Assembly: GCA_017470525.1 (NCBI GenBank)
Contig: JAFUYM010000023.1
Span: 1-50,208 of the forward strand
Direction of reading: 5' to 3'
DNA length: 50,208 nucleotides
Source of the DNA: Bacteroidaceae bacterium
GTDB taxonomy: Bacteria > Bacteroidota > Bacteroidia > Bacteroidales > Bacteroidaceae
Part shown: one piece after another, positions 25,187 through 37,100 of the stretch
Position numbering within the stretch: the first letter of the stretch is position 1
How the letters are laid out: every line of letters starts with the position of its first letter
Notes under the pieces: model-generated
What the model was told of the DNA's origin: nothing
Database searches by the model: none
Seen by the model: only the letters and a program-made list of their open reading frames with translations
Program-made: the position numbers and the translations under genes

Positions 25187-27154
25187 ATGAATTACGGTTT
25201 TGTAAAAGTCGCATCAGCCATTCCCTCTCTGAAGGTGGCAGATTGCTCCTACAACATACAGCAAATCGAAAGCCTGATTGTTCAGGCAGAAGGCAAAGGA
25301 GTGGAAATTATCTGTTTCCCAGAACTCTGCATCAGCGGCTACACTTGCCAAGACCTTTTCGGTCAACAACTATTGCTCGAAAAGTGTGAAGAAAGCCTTT
25401 TCAAACTGCTTGACTTCACCCGCTCGTTGCAAATCATCTCCATCGTCGGCATGCCAATTATGGTAGGTTCTATGCTGATGAACTGTGCCGTAGTGGTGCA
25501 AGGAGGCAAGATTCTGGGCGTAGTTCCCAAAACCTATCTGCCCAACTATAAAGAGTTTTACGAGAAGCGTTGGTTTGCTCCAGCAACAGCCATCAACGAA
25601 ACACAAGTTCACCTCTGTGCCCAAACAGTCACGTTCGGTCGCAACTTGCTCTTCCACACACAGAAGACTTGCTTCGGCATTGAAATCTGCGAAGACCTGT
25701 GGGCACCTGTTCCTCCCAGCAGCGAACTGGCGATGAAAGGGGCTGAAATCATCTTCAACCTGAGTGCCACCAACGAACTCATCAGCAAGCACCAGTATCT
25801 TCTTACCCTCATCAGCCAACAAAGTGCGCGTTGCATTGCGGGTTATGTCTATAGTTCTTGCGGTTTCGGCGAATCCACCCAAGACCTCGTGTTTGCAGGC
25901 AATGCACTCATCTACGAAAACGGTTCGCTCATTGCCCAAAGCAAACGCTTCTGCCTCGAAGAGCAGATGGTCATTTCTGAAATCGACACCGAACGCCTGC
26001 TCACTGAACGTCGCCACAACACCACGTTCGGCGACAACACCCGTCTGATTGACAGTAACGACCGAGTGGATATCCAGTGCCAGACAGTGAATCCTGTCTA
26101 TAACTTTGAACTCACGCGATGGATAAATCCCCACCCCTTCGTGCCACGTGGCAACGCACTGACCGAACGCTGTGAGGAAATCTTTGCCATCCAGACAGAA
26201 GCGCTTGCCAAACGCATTGTCCACACCAATGCCCGTAGCATCGTGGTGGGCATCAGCGGAGGTCTCGACTCCACACTCGCTCTCCTCGTATGTGTGAAAG
26301 CAATGGATATGCTTCAACGTCCACGCAAGGAAGTGATTGGCATCACAATGCCTGGTTTCGGAACGACTGACCGCACCTACAACAATGCCATGAGCCTGAT
26401 GAAGTCGCTCGACATCACCATCAAGGAAATCAGCATCAAGGAGTCTTGCATCCGCCACTTTTTAGACATCAACCACGACATCAACGTGCACGATATTACC
26501 TACGAAAACGCACAGGCACGTGAGCGCACCCAAGTCCTCATGGATGTGGCAAACCAGTGCAATGGGTTCGTGGTGGGAACTGGTGACCTCTCTGAATTGG
26601 CACTCGGATGGTGTACCTACAATGCCGACCACATGTCCAACTACGGAGTGAACGGTTCCATCCCTAAGACCCTCGTCAAGTACCTTGTCAAATGGGTTGC
26701 CATGACGAGTGTGGATGAGCAATCTAAAGAGACCCTCCTTGACATCATCGAGACTCCGATTTCCCCCGAACTCATCCCAGCCGACGAAAACGGAGAAATC
26801 AAGCAGAAGACTGAAGACCTTGTAGGTCCCTACGAACTCCACGACTTCTTCCTCTACAACTTCCTCCGCCTCGGTTTCCGTCCTGCCAAGATTCTCTATC
26901 TGGCAGAACAAGCCTTCATCAAGCAGACCTATCCAGAGGCACCCGAAGACGGCATGCCCGTCGGCACCTACGACGAGGAGACCATCCAAAAATGGCTCAA
27001 GACCTTCTGCCGCCGCTTCTTCACCCAGCAGTTCAAACGCAGTTGTCTGCCCGATGGTCCGAAAGTCGGCTCCGTCAGTCTCTCGCCCCGTGGTGATTGG
27101 CGCATGCCGAGCGATGCCAGCAGTGCCGACTGGCTGGCGGACTTGGAAGGCTAA
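25187..27154 (+). CDS. nadE: Glutamine-dependent NAD+ synthetase
   Basis: 655 residues. The N-terminal nitrilase-type glutaminase has the catalytic triad E46 (CFPELCISGYT), K115 (VPKTYLPNY) and C168 (FGIEICEDLW). The C-terminal synthetase has SGGLDST at 358-364 and VGTGDLSELALGW. It makes NAD+ from deamido-NAD+, ATP and glutamine in the cytosol. Full length for the two-domain enzyme. No promoter of the usual type was seen in the 136-bp gap upstream, which is filled by palindrome array A; it may be read through from GH2 or from a promoter of another type. Confidence 0.96.
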   Translation: MNYGFVKVASAIPSLKVADCSYNIQQIESLIVQAEGKGVEIICFPELCISGYTCQDLFGQQLLLEKCEESLFKLLDFTRSLQIISIVGMPIMVGSMLMNCAVVVQGGKILGVVPKTYLPNYKEFYEKRWFAPATAINETQVHLCAQTVTFGRNLLFHTQKTCFGIEICEDLWAPVPPSSELAMKGAEIIFNLSATNELISKHQYLLTLISQQSARCIAGYVYSSCGFGESTQDLVFAGNALIYENGSLIAQSKRFCLEEQMVISEIDTERLLTERRHNTTFGDNTRLIDSNDRVDIQCQTVNPVYNFELTRWINPHPFVPRGNALTERCEEIFAIQTEALAKRIVHTNARSIVVGISGGLDSTLALLVCVKAMDMLQRPRKEVIGITMPGFGTTDRTYNNAMSLMKSLDITIKEISIKESCIRHFLDINHDINVHDITYENAQARERTQVLMDVANQCNGFVVGTGDLSELALGWCTYNADHMSNYGVNGSIPKTLVKYLVKWVAMTSVDEQSKETLLDIIETPISPELIPADENGEIKQKTEDLVGPYELHDFFLYNFLRLGFRPAKILYLAEQAFIKQTYPEAPEDGMPVGTYDEETIQKWLKTFCRRFFTQQFKRSCLPDGPKVGSVSLSPRGDWRMPSDASSADWLADLEG

Positions 27155-27222
27155 GTCCCTTGTAAACTTTGCTGCAACAGTGTCGCGGCACACACAACAA
27201 CTCTTTAACCCCAACACCTCTT

Positions 27223-28920
27223 ATGCCAACAGTTGACGATAAAAAAGTGATATTCTCGATGGTCGGAGTGAGCAAGACCATCCAGCAGAATCAGAAGCAA
27301 GTGCTCAAGAACATCTACCTTTCCTTCTTCTATGGAGCCAAAATTGGCATCATCGGCTTGAACGGTGCAGGTAAATCGACCTTGATGAAGATTATTGCGG
27401 GCATCGACCAGCAATACCAAGGACAAGTCGTGTGGAGTCCTGGCTACACCGTCGGCTACCTGCCGCAGGAGCCACAGTTGAACGAGGAAAAGACCGTGAA
27501 GGAAAACGTGATGGAGGGTGTGCAACATGTCTATGATGCTCTTGCCGAATATGACAAAATCAATGCGGACTTCGGTTTACCCGAAGTCTATGAAGACCCC
27601 GACAAGATGGAGAAACTCATGGCTCGCCAAGCCGAACTGCAAGACATCATCGATGCCACCGACGCTTGGAACATGGATTCCAAACTCGAACGCGCCATGG
27701 ATGCCCTTCGCTGCCCCCCAGACGACTGGAACGTGAAGACCCTCTCGGGTGGCGAACGCCGCCGTGTTGCCCTCTGTCGTCTCCTGCTCCAAAAGCCTGA
27801 CGTGCTCCTGCTCGACGAGCCGACCAACCACCTCGATGCCGAGAGTATCGACTGGCTTGAGCAGCACCTACAGCAGTATGAAGGCACAGTCATTGCCGTC
27901 ACCCACGACCGCTACTTCCTCGACGATGTCAGCGAATGGATTCTCGAACTCGACCGTGGCGAAGGCATTCCATGGAAGGGCAACTACTCCTCATGGCTGG
28001 AGCAGAAGAGCAAACGCATGGAGCAGGAGGAGAAGACTGCTTCCAAGCGTCGCAAGACCCTCGAACGCGAGTTGGAATGGGTACGCATGGCACCGAAAGC
28101 CCGTCAAGCCAAGGGAAAGGCTCGTCTGAACTCCTATGACAAGATGCTGAACGAGGAACAGAAGCAGAAGGAAGAGAAACTGGAAATCTTCATTCCCAAC
28201 GGCCCACGTCTGGGCAACAAAGTCATTGAGGCTCAGCATGTGGCGAAGTCTTTCGGCGAAAAAGTACTCTATACCGACCTTAACTTCAACCTGCCGCCCA
28301 ACGGCATCGTGGGGGTCATTGGCCCTAATGGTGTGGGCAAAACCACGCTCTTCCGTCTCATCATGGGTCTCGACACGGCTGATGCCGGCTCGTTTGAAGT
28401 GGGCGAAACGGTGAAACTTGCCTACGTGGACCAGCAGCACAAGGACATCGACCCGGACAAGACGGTCTATCAGGCGGTGAGCGGCGGCAACGAGACAATC
28501 CGCATGGGAGGCCGGGATGTGAACGTGAGGGCCTACCTGAGCAAGTTCAACTTCAGTGGTGCCGACCAAGAGAAGAAGTGCGGTGTGCTCTCTGGCGGCG
28601 AAAGAAACCGTCTGCAACTGGCTCTCGCCCTGAAGCAGGAGGGTAATGTGCTGTTGCTCGACGAGCCGACCAACGACATCGACGTGAACACGCTCCGTGC
28701 CTTGGAGGAGGGTCTTGAGGCTTTTGCCGGCTGTGCCGTCGTCATCAGCCACGACCGCTGGTTCCTCGACCGCATCTGCACCCACATCCTCGCCTTCGAG
28801 GGCAACGGCGAGGTGTTCTACTTCGAGGGTTCTTACACCGACTACGAGGCCAACAAGGCCAAACGTCTGGGACTGGAGGAACCCAAGCGCATCCGCTACA
28901 GAAAGTTGATGGACGAATAG
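27223..28920 (+). CDS. ettA: Energy-dependent translational throttle protein EttA (ABC-F)
   Basis: 565 residues from the ATG at 27223 (MPTVDDKKVIFSMVGVSKT); an upstream Met at 27169 adds an unrelated stretch. Two fused ABC domains without membrane segments: Walker A GLNGAGKST and GPNGVGKTT, signatures LSGGERRR and LSGGERNR, Walker B LLLDEPTNHLD and LLLDEPTNDID. Between them is the charged P-site tRNA interaction linker (SKRRKTLERELEWVRMAPKA). EttA binds the ribosome E site and gates the first elongation step by ATP/ADP level. It follows nadE by 68 nt. All motifs are intact. Confidence 0.94.
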   Translation: MPTVDDKKVIFSMVGVSKTIQQNQKQVLKNIYLSFFYGAKIGIIGLNGAGKSTLMKIIAGIDQQYQGQVVWSPGYTVGYLPQEPQLNEEKTVKENVMEGVQHVYDALAEYDKINADFGLPEVYEDPDKMEKLMARQAELQDIIDATDAWNMDSKLERAMDALRCPPDDWNVKTLSGGERRRVALCRLLLQKPDVLLLDEPTNHLDAESIDWLEQHLQQYEGTVIAVTHDRYFLDDVSEWILELDRGEGIPWKGNYSSWLEQKSKRMEQEEKTASKRRKTLERELEWVRMAPKARQAKGKARLNSYDKMLNEEQKQKEEKLEIFIPNGPRLGNKVIEAQHVAKSFGEKVLYTDLNFNLPPNGIVGVIGPNGVGKTTLFRLIMGLDTADAGSFEVGETVKLAYVDQQHKDIDPDKTVYQAVSGGNETIRMGGRDVNVRAYLSKFNFSGADQEKKCGVLSGGERNRLQLALALKQEGNVLLLDEPTNDIDVNTLRALEEGLEAFAGCAVVISHDRWFLDRICTHILAFEGNGEVFYFEGSYTDYEANKAKRLGLEEPKRIRYRKLMDE

Positions 28921-28930
28921 GAAGAATTAG

Positions 28931-29102
28931 GAATTGAAAAGTGAAAAATCTTAAAAAAGGAGTGAAAGGAGTGAAAAGGAGTGATGAGAAGTGAAAGCCG
29001 ACACTCTGACATCAGCATAACATTCGGCTCTCACTCCTTCTCACGTCTCATCACTCCTTTCACTCCCAATACATAGATTTTTCACTTCCCTATTCTCAAT
29101 TC
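28931..29102. repeat. Long imperfect inverted repeat, GTGAAAAATC family (copy 2)
   Basis: Two arms of about 70-80 bp (28931-29001 and 29024-29102) carry AGTGAAAAATCT, several GGAGTGA units and AGCCGA at the inner ends, around a 22-bp loop. It fills the gap between two convergent genes (28920 + and 29116 -). The right arm is closely similar to 38996-39067. Confidence 0.7.
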
Positions 29103-29115
29103 ATATTTTCACACA

Positions 29116-31101
29116 TTATTTTACATATACCTTCTCCACCACATTACCCTTATGGATGATATTCAGGCCTTTTTGTAAAGTATTAACACGTTTACCATCA
29201 GGAGTGAATATTTGGAGTGAAACTGCAGGAACACTGACCAGTCCATTGATAGCCGTATTATCCTCTTCCAATAAGACTTTACGGCCAAAACTTTTCCAAG
29301 GCTCTATAGCCTTATATGCTTCGAAAGATACGGCAGGCACATGAAGTGTCACGTTTTCTAAATCCACATCGAAAAAAACATCATCTCCTGTCTCAGGCAC
29401 ACTCTCAGCACAACAATATACATCAGTCAAAGAAGAGCAATAAAAAGCATAAGTACCAATAGATTTTATGCTCTCGGGAATAGTCACTGTAGTTAAGCCA
29501 CATCCCCAAAAAGCACTAGATCCTATGGATGTCACACTGCTCGGTATATTGATTGAGGTTAAGTCATAACAATAGACAAAAGCACCATTACCTATAGATG
29601 TGACACTATTAGGTATAGAAGAAAATTCCCATCCCTCAACCAGTGTATTGCTTGCGGTTTCAATAATGGCATTGCAGTTCTCACGCGAATCATAAATAGG
29701 ATTGCCACTTTCTACTTGAACGGAGGTCAAATTCTGACAACCTCCGAAAGCACCCTCGCCAATTGACGTAACACTCTCAGGAATGATTACAGAAGTCAAG
29801 CCCGTGCCAGAAAAAGCATATGCACCTATAGACGTAACACTCTTAGGAATAGTTACAGAAGTCAGGCTTGTGCCATCAAAAGCCGTCCACTGGATAGATG
29901 TGACACCTTCAGGAATAGTCACAGAAGTAACCTCCCCACAACCACTAAAAGCAGCAGAACCGATAATGGTAACAGCATACTTGTGTCCCTTATATTCTAC
30001 AGATTCTGGAATGACAATATTACCAGTATATTCATTTTTACCATGCGTCACTTCTGCTGTATGGGTTTCCTCATCAAAAATATAATAGATACCATTGATG
30101 CAGTTATCTTCCTCAATAACAGGCTCGTCCGATTTTGGCTCTATGGTAAGTACACCTTTCACAAACGACAACTCATAGTTCTGAGCCTCAGCACCATCCA
30201 CTATTATATCATACGTGCCTGGAACACTCTCCGATGTGGCGGCACAAGTAAATACAGGTTGCTTTGTCAACACACTTTCTGTCTCACCATTCTTGAAGCC
30301 AATATATGAGGCTGCAAAAACAGGTAAATTCTCCCCCTGTTTGATGGTGTAGTTTTGAGCCTTCACAGTAAGGGGAGCCTTTGTGATTGTCAGCGTACCA
30401 TCCACATAAGTGGCTAACATATTAGTAACAGTTCCAGTTGTGATTGTGATGGGGTAAGTACCCACGGCCGAGGTCTTCGTGGCTATAGTGGTCAAAGTCG
30501 GCGTTCCATCCAGTTCTGCACCTTTTACCTCATAAGTTAGAGCAGGCACATTATCGCCATACACCATCGTCTTGTTTTCCGCTTTCACGGTGACAGACTG
30601 TCCGACACTTTTCACAGTGACACCAAAGGAAAACTCCGCATACGTCGGGCCTGTCGCATCAGTTTTCGACAAACTCACATTACGGAAATATCCTGTCTTC
30701 ATTCCCGAAGAAATATTCTCAGCAGCCTTCAGTGTCACACTCAATATATCTCCACTATTGCCTGTAAGAGGATTCTTTGCTGTACTGTAGAGCATGCACA
30801 CATAATGTCCATCCCTATAGGAAAAACCTACCGTATGTTTTCTTGTACACCTGCTACCCATATCCACCAAAAACTCTTCATCATCATCTTGTACAACACT
30901 AATACCATCCGGCAAATAAAAGTCAAATTGAAGGTCCCGATATTCAGCATTAGGATTATCAAGCAGAATATCCACGGTCTTTGTTTCACCTGGCATTATT
31001 TCAAAATCCGCAATATAGATTTTGTCTTGTCCATAAATGTTGCCCACAAACACGAGCAACATTGGAATGATCATTAAAACGTTCTTGTTCATAATCTTCA
31101 T
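29116..31101 (-). CDS. Secreted protein: cohesin-like region, MBG domains, BspA leucine-rich repeats
   Basis: 661 residues if started at 31101 (MKIMNKNVLMIIPMLLVFVG, a signal peptide); Met at 31092 is equally good. Residues about 25-160 form a strand-rich region with cohesin-like pattern (ILLDNPNAEYRDLQFDFYLP, YRDGHYVCMLYSTAKNPLTG). About 165-325 are two MBG domains (KAENKTMVYGDNVPALTYEV). About 370-590 are BspA-type LRR_5 repeats (SVTSIGAYAFSGTGLTSV). The tail QIFTPDGKRVNTLQKGLNII resembles a Por secretion C-terminal signal. It begins only 7 nt after the stop of the 2075-residue dockerin protein and is surely co-transcribed with it. Likely surface or secreted. The cohesin label is by pattern only. 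Confidence 0.8.
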   Translation of the reverse strand: MKIMNKNVLMIIPMLLVFVGNIYGQDKIYIADFEIMPGETKTVDILLDNPNAEYRDLQFDFYLPDGISVVQDDDEEFLVDMGSRCTRKHTVGFSYRDGHYVCMLYSTAKNPLTGNSGDILSVTLKAAENISSGMKTGYFRNVSLSKTDATGPTYAEFSFGVTVKSVGQSVTVKAENKTMVYGDNVPALTYEVKGAELDGTPTLTTIATKTSAVGTYPITITTGTVTNMLATYVDGTLTITKAPLTVKAQNYTIKQGENLPVFAASYIGFKNGETESVLTKQPVFTCAATSESVPGTYDIIVDGAEAQNYELSFVKGVLTIEPKSDEPVIEEDNCINGIYYIFDEETHTAEVTHGKNEYTGNIVIPESVEYKGHKYAVTIIGSAAFSGCGEVTSVTIPEGVTSIQWTAFDGTSLTSVTIPKSVTSIGAYAFSGTGLTSVIIPESVTSIGEGAFGGCQNLTSVQVESGNPIYDSRENCNAIIETASNTLVEGWEFSSIPNSVTSIGNGAFVYCYDLTSINIPSSVTSIGSSAFWGCGLTTVTIPESIKSIGTYAFYCSSLTDVYCCAESVPETGDDVFFDVDLENVTLHVPAVSFEAYKAIEPWKSFGRKVLLEEDNTAINGLVSVPAVSLQIFTPDGKRVNTLQKGLNIIHKGNVVEKVYVK

Positions 31102-31108
31102 TTTTGAG

Positions 31109-34100
31109 TTATTGTATAATAAATTTCTTTCCATTGCTGATATAGACCCCCTTAGGAAGTTTCTCCATATCAGTACCCATATACTGACCTGACAAATTAT
31201 AGATGTTATCAAAATTCGTTTTCTGAGTAATGGTATCTATCCTTGTAGCCTCATTAGCGATGACCATGTCGATGCAACGTCCATCAGTCGTTACAAACAC
31301 TGCATTTTCGACGCTTGCACCACGAGCCCGTTTCAGACTTATCAATACATTTTCTTTGGGGTCAAAACTAGCGTTTTGCATAGAGTATGCCACCACACGG
31401 TAATGATTTTTTTCGATTTGACGACAGGACAGCACATGTTTTGGGGCACTGTTTAGAACCACGTCCTCCACAGTCTCACCTTCATGCACCATCACATCAA
31501 ACTGCATGGCGACATAACGGGAAGCATCTTCCACCACCAACAACAAATCCGGACCGACCGCCAATGGCTGCATTGTACCGTTCTCTCCATCCTCTACCAA
31601 GCCCCGTATTTGCGCTCCAGCATTGACTCCCAAGATGATGTTCACCATCTTTGTCACATCAAACACATTTACAATACCATCGCCATTCACATCGGCTGCA
31701 TCTTCATTGAAATTGCTGTCTCCACCACCCAATATGTAGTTCACGGTTGTGGTCACGTCAAACACATTCACCGCGCCATCATCGTTGGCATCGCCTGAAA
31801 TAAAGGAAGCAGCAACATCTACTTCTATTAATTCTTTTATATTAGAACCATCAATTGTACTCGCTTCCACCTTTACGATACCCCCTCCTCTATTTGCTTT
31901 CAAACAGAGTACACCATACGCATCAATTGTAGCAAGTGATTCTCCATCTGTGATGCACCATGCCACATCTGTAAAAAAGGCAGAGAAAGGAAAGACTATT
32001 GCTTGCAGATGAATTTGCTTCTGGTCCTTGTTAAGCACGGCCTCACCCTCCATACACTGAATCTGTAATGATTCTGCCATAACAATCTCACAAGCCTCGT
32101 CACTACAGAGCGTATTGGAAAGAGTGATTTCAGTCATTGAATCAGTCTGCTTCGTTGCAGCCTTGGTAACAAAAGGAGAATGGTGATTTGCGAACGTGTA
32201 CTGTAAAGCATAAAACGCTGTTCCATCACTACCACTTTTTACCAGATAATTCTTTCTGTCACCTGGCAGTGTTGCAATAGGAGTGAGATTTTCCGCAGAT
32301 GTACCCATTAAGATTGTATAGTTCTCTACATCAGCACCTTCGTATGGTGTCCAATGCAAATTGAGATTATTATCATTAGTGTAGTTCGCCATCAATAATA
32401 CAGTACGGTGTGTATCACTTGGCAAACTTTCTATATCTCCATCCCGTGCTATGTAAGTCATACGATAACTGTAACTTTGTACACCCGACCTACTGCCTTC
32501 ATCTGTGTATTCTCCCAAATTAAGAGGCATCTCGGCAATCATCTCATAAGAACCTAAAAGGTTTGTTTCACGGTAAATACGCACGGCTTTCACCAATGAT
32601 TCATCTACTCCACTCGTATCCCATATCAGTTTGTTTTTACCATGATTATCGCTAACGGAAATAATGGTAGGCCGTAGTTCAACAGTTGTCACATTCTGTA
32701 CATTGTTCACACTTCCAAATAATTTGTCCTTATACACTACAGATATGTGATAAGTGCCTGCTGCAATAGGCATACAAATATTAGCGACAGAGTCGCCTTG
32801 CATGGTTATCGCTACCTGCTTATCAGCCTCTAATTTTACTTTGTCCGATGCTGTACGGAACACCTCTGGAAGTTTGATGGAAACGTTTGCACCAGCCATC
32901 ACTTTTTGAGGCATCGGAAGGTTTAAATCTGGCATGTCATGAATCAAAATCTGCTGTTGGGATGTAAGTGTACCCACTTTGGCCGTTACGATTTTTGTGC
33001 CAGGGGTATTCCATGTCAACATACCATCCTTTATTACCGCACCATCAGATGCAGTGATGATAGGAGTCTCGCCATTGATATTATTCAATTTATAGGTTGT
33101 AGGTATGCTTACACCACTTATTTCTGGCATCGAAACCAGATTCTTCTCCACAACCGAGAACTCCACCTTCTGTGAGAAAGGTGAATGCATCATCCATGCA
33201 TCTACTGCTTGCACACAAAATTCATAGGTTTTACCTACTTCAAAACATCCCAAAGGTATCGGGTAGCGTGTAGCATGGCGTAAATGGTGAATTCCGTAAT
33301 CCATCACCTTTGCTTCGTCCCTCGTTGCATTCATTGGTGAGATAACATAGGCTCCATCGCCTTCCCTTCCCTTTTCTTTTACACTCAGATTATAAAGCAA
33401 TTGCGCTGCTGGTGTTTCCGCATCTGTGGCAGCATCCCAATTCACAATGATTTCTTTGTCCGTTTGCGAAACCGTCACATTTGATGGAATTGTAGGGGGA
33501 GTGTTTGTCTTATGAGAGACAATAGAATAGACTTTTGAATTTGATAACAATTCAGGGAAATTATCATTGTCAACATCTTGTAATCGACTTGGCCAAAATT
33601 TTACGTCAGCAATGATTGGAACATATTTTTCTCCTTGACTTATAAAAATGGTATCTGTTTCATATTGATTAGTTATGTTGAGCCTGTAATAATCCATCTT
33701 TCCATCATTGTTCAAATCGAATCTTAGAGGAATACCCGGCAAGGTCATTGTTTTCTCATAAGGATGGTCCGCTGAAGCCAGATACGCAACTATGTCACCA
33801 ACTATTTCATCCGTATAGACATATACGCCTGTAGACATTCTATGATTATAACAATTAACAATATCATCTGCCCCATCACCATTTACATCACAAAAGAAGA
33901 ACTCATTAGTCCAAAAATTATGCCCCCCCGATTTATTATCCTGTGAAGTAGTTTTAAGATCCTTTTTCACTAAATCGAAGTTACCATCACCAACATTACG
34001 ATAAACACTACTACGTAAACCAACCAAAACAATATCCATTAAACCATCTTGGTCATAATCTGTAAATACCATTCTAGAATCTGATTCAATTTTTTCATAC

Positions 34101-37100
34101 ATCCCATTTCCACGGTTCAAGAAAAGATCCCTATATGTACAAATATCAACTAAACCATCATTATTAATGTCTATTGCCGATTTAATACGATAATCATTAT
34201 CGGTTCCCAGTTTGTGTCCTTCTGTATCCATCAGTTCTTCATTGTCTACTTCAAAATTAAGGTTGCCTTTATTAAGTAACCAATTATAATAGACATCATT
34301 TATCGTGGCACCTTTTATATCTGGATAACCATTCCTTGTTTTGTCTGCGAAGACCCCACCACACGATAAATCACTATTGAATAATGTAGGGATGGATACA
34401 TATTCTTTTCCTGTCCATGTTTTTATATTGCCATCAAGATATTCAGACACTCCATCAGCATCAAGATCTGCATAGTTCTGGGCATCCACATAATAATCCC
34501 TCATTTCCTTTACCTTAAAGGGCTGTATCACGATCTGTTTATGAATGATGTTACCGTTTACAGTATGCATGCTGATAGTTTTTGTACCCATACTACTAAA
34601 AGATATCTGAGCCTTACCATTTCCTGTACTTACCACTGTTCCATCTGGTGATGCAGAAAAGGTAACATCAGTATCCGAGAGTGAAGTGACAACAATGACA
34701 TCAGAGGTGAAAAAGTCTTTTTTGTAGCCAATCTTTTCATATTCGTACCTATTGTCATCCTCTGTTTTTTTCTTGCTGATAATAAAATCTGCCAAAGGAT
34801 TGGCATGGTTCACCATGGTGCAGTCGCTCCAATCCCCTCTCTTTCCATAAGAATCTTTGGCACGGACTGACACATGGTAAGTTCCTGCAGGAAGTTGTCC
34901 CATATTGATGATGCACCAATTGGATTTACCCACTTCATGCAGTGCCACATCGCTCACTGCGGAATTTGTTCCGATGCGAACTTCGTAGGTGAGGTCGCAA
35001 CGGCTATTTTCGCTATCTGTTGTAAATTCCCAATTAATACGCAACTGGCCTGTTAACTTATCTAAAAAACAGGAAGGTGCATTTACCTTCGATGGTGCAG
35101 TGTTGGCAGATTTTGCCATAGATGCAAGACATGCACCTGCTTGATACAGTTTGGATGGAATGTCTAATCTCCCATCACCATCATAATCTCTAAAGGCCGC
35201 TCCTTCCCTGGAACCAAGATAGAGTTGTTCCCCATTCACAAGGCAAGGCTCTTCTCTGACATTGAAATCATCGTCCCAACTGATATAGGCCAGTTGATTT
35301 GCTCCTGCAACAAACGGAATGACAGGTACACCTGTATTCAACAGATCGCACGGTTGTAAGAAATCATAATATCCTTGAACAGGTAACACGCGCTCGTATT
35401 TCTCAAAAGTAGCATTTCCTTGATTTTTGAAGAAGACTATAAAACTCATGTTTTTAGTGGGAGCCAATGCCATAATGTCAGGCATGTTGTCTCCATCAAG
35501 ATCCTGACAATACATGGCTGTAATGTTACCATTGTCCAAAAGTTTTATCTCTTGATAGGTTCCATCACTTTGGGCGATGTTCACAAATATCTGATGCTTT
35601 GATTTGTTGAAGATGGCAAAATCTTGTAATCCATCATTATTGAAATCCACAGGACTAACTAAACCGCTAAAAACGGTGGGGTAATAACTCCCATCACTCA
35701 TTGAGAACATCGAAAACCCTTTTTCAGGATCCAACATATCAAGAAAGCCATCATTATTGAAATCAACAAATTGGATGTCTTTACTGGCCATAGATATATT
35801 CGAAGTCGCCAGACTTGTACTAGTGCTTCCTACAAACATTCCATAAGCAAATGAGGCATTTGATGGTACACTTTGCCGTTGAGTAAACGATGATTTATCG
35901 GAAGCGGAATAGGGAGATTCAGACAGGATAACAGGAGTACAGATGAAATCTCCTGATTTTTGTTGCAAAAAGGCTATCGGAGTAAAAGTTGTCGTATAGC
36001 CTTGTGCATCTTGACCAGACAAAAAGCCTACAATGTCTTTTCTTCCATCATGGTTGATGTCCATTGCAAAGACATTATACAAGGCATGACCATCTGCACT
36101 ACTTCCTTCAGTAAAATTATCTAAGAATGTATAACCATCACCTTTACTGAGAGCCAGAATCCTATATTGCAGAAGAAGGTCGGGAATTTCATCATTATTA
36201 AGATCTTCTACTAACAGAATTTTTTCTTCTTTTAAAGCATGATTAGACGTGTTTGGAATTTCCTTTATTACTACACCATCTTTGTCATTCCAACACCAAT
36301 TGCTCGATACCGTACTCTGACTTAAATATTCAAGTTTACCATCTCCATTGCAGTCATAAAGAACTTTTCTCTCATAAATAGCAGGAGAACTTTTTGACAC
36401 ATCTGTAATAGCACTAATGTGCTGTTTACTATACTTCTCAAAGGCTTTTCTCAGATTCTGATAGGCTTTTTGTATTTCGTCATCGGTCGATGCTGCATTA
36501 ATGAGTTTGGCAACATCAATAGCAGATTGTAGTTCATCTATATCCGTATTTAACTTAACGTCGCTTTTCAGTGCTTCAGCATCAGCAATAATGCGATTGA
36601 GTTCTTCCGACACTATTTCAAAGTTCACATTTCCAATGCGGTAAAGTCGGAAATTATCCACGGCAATCCAGTTGCCAGACGCATTCTTTGCCACGAATCC
36701 TATCTCCACCTCACCTGCAATACTAATAAATGTTAATGAATAATCATTAGGTGTATAAACTGTCTCTTTTTCATCGCCCGCAAAAATATAAGCCCCTGTA
36801 TTCTTCTTGTCCGTGTCACTCTGCGTGTAGTTCATCGCCCCTACAATCAATTTGTAGATACCATTCGGCAGGTTGGAGATGGTTTGGCTTACAGAAGCAC
36901 TACCTACACCGCCAGAACCCGTCCATTTTTCCACGTAATACCCCCCACTCTTTTTCGGAAACTGCGAATTTTTCTGAGTTTGCAAATTCGTCTGTACCCA
37001 GTTTGTGAAACCATCCTCGAAACTTGGATTCTTGATGTATGCAGTACAGTCCTCAGAATTCTCAATACCCAGTTCAGAATAGTCCAAGATGTCTTCTGTG

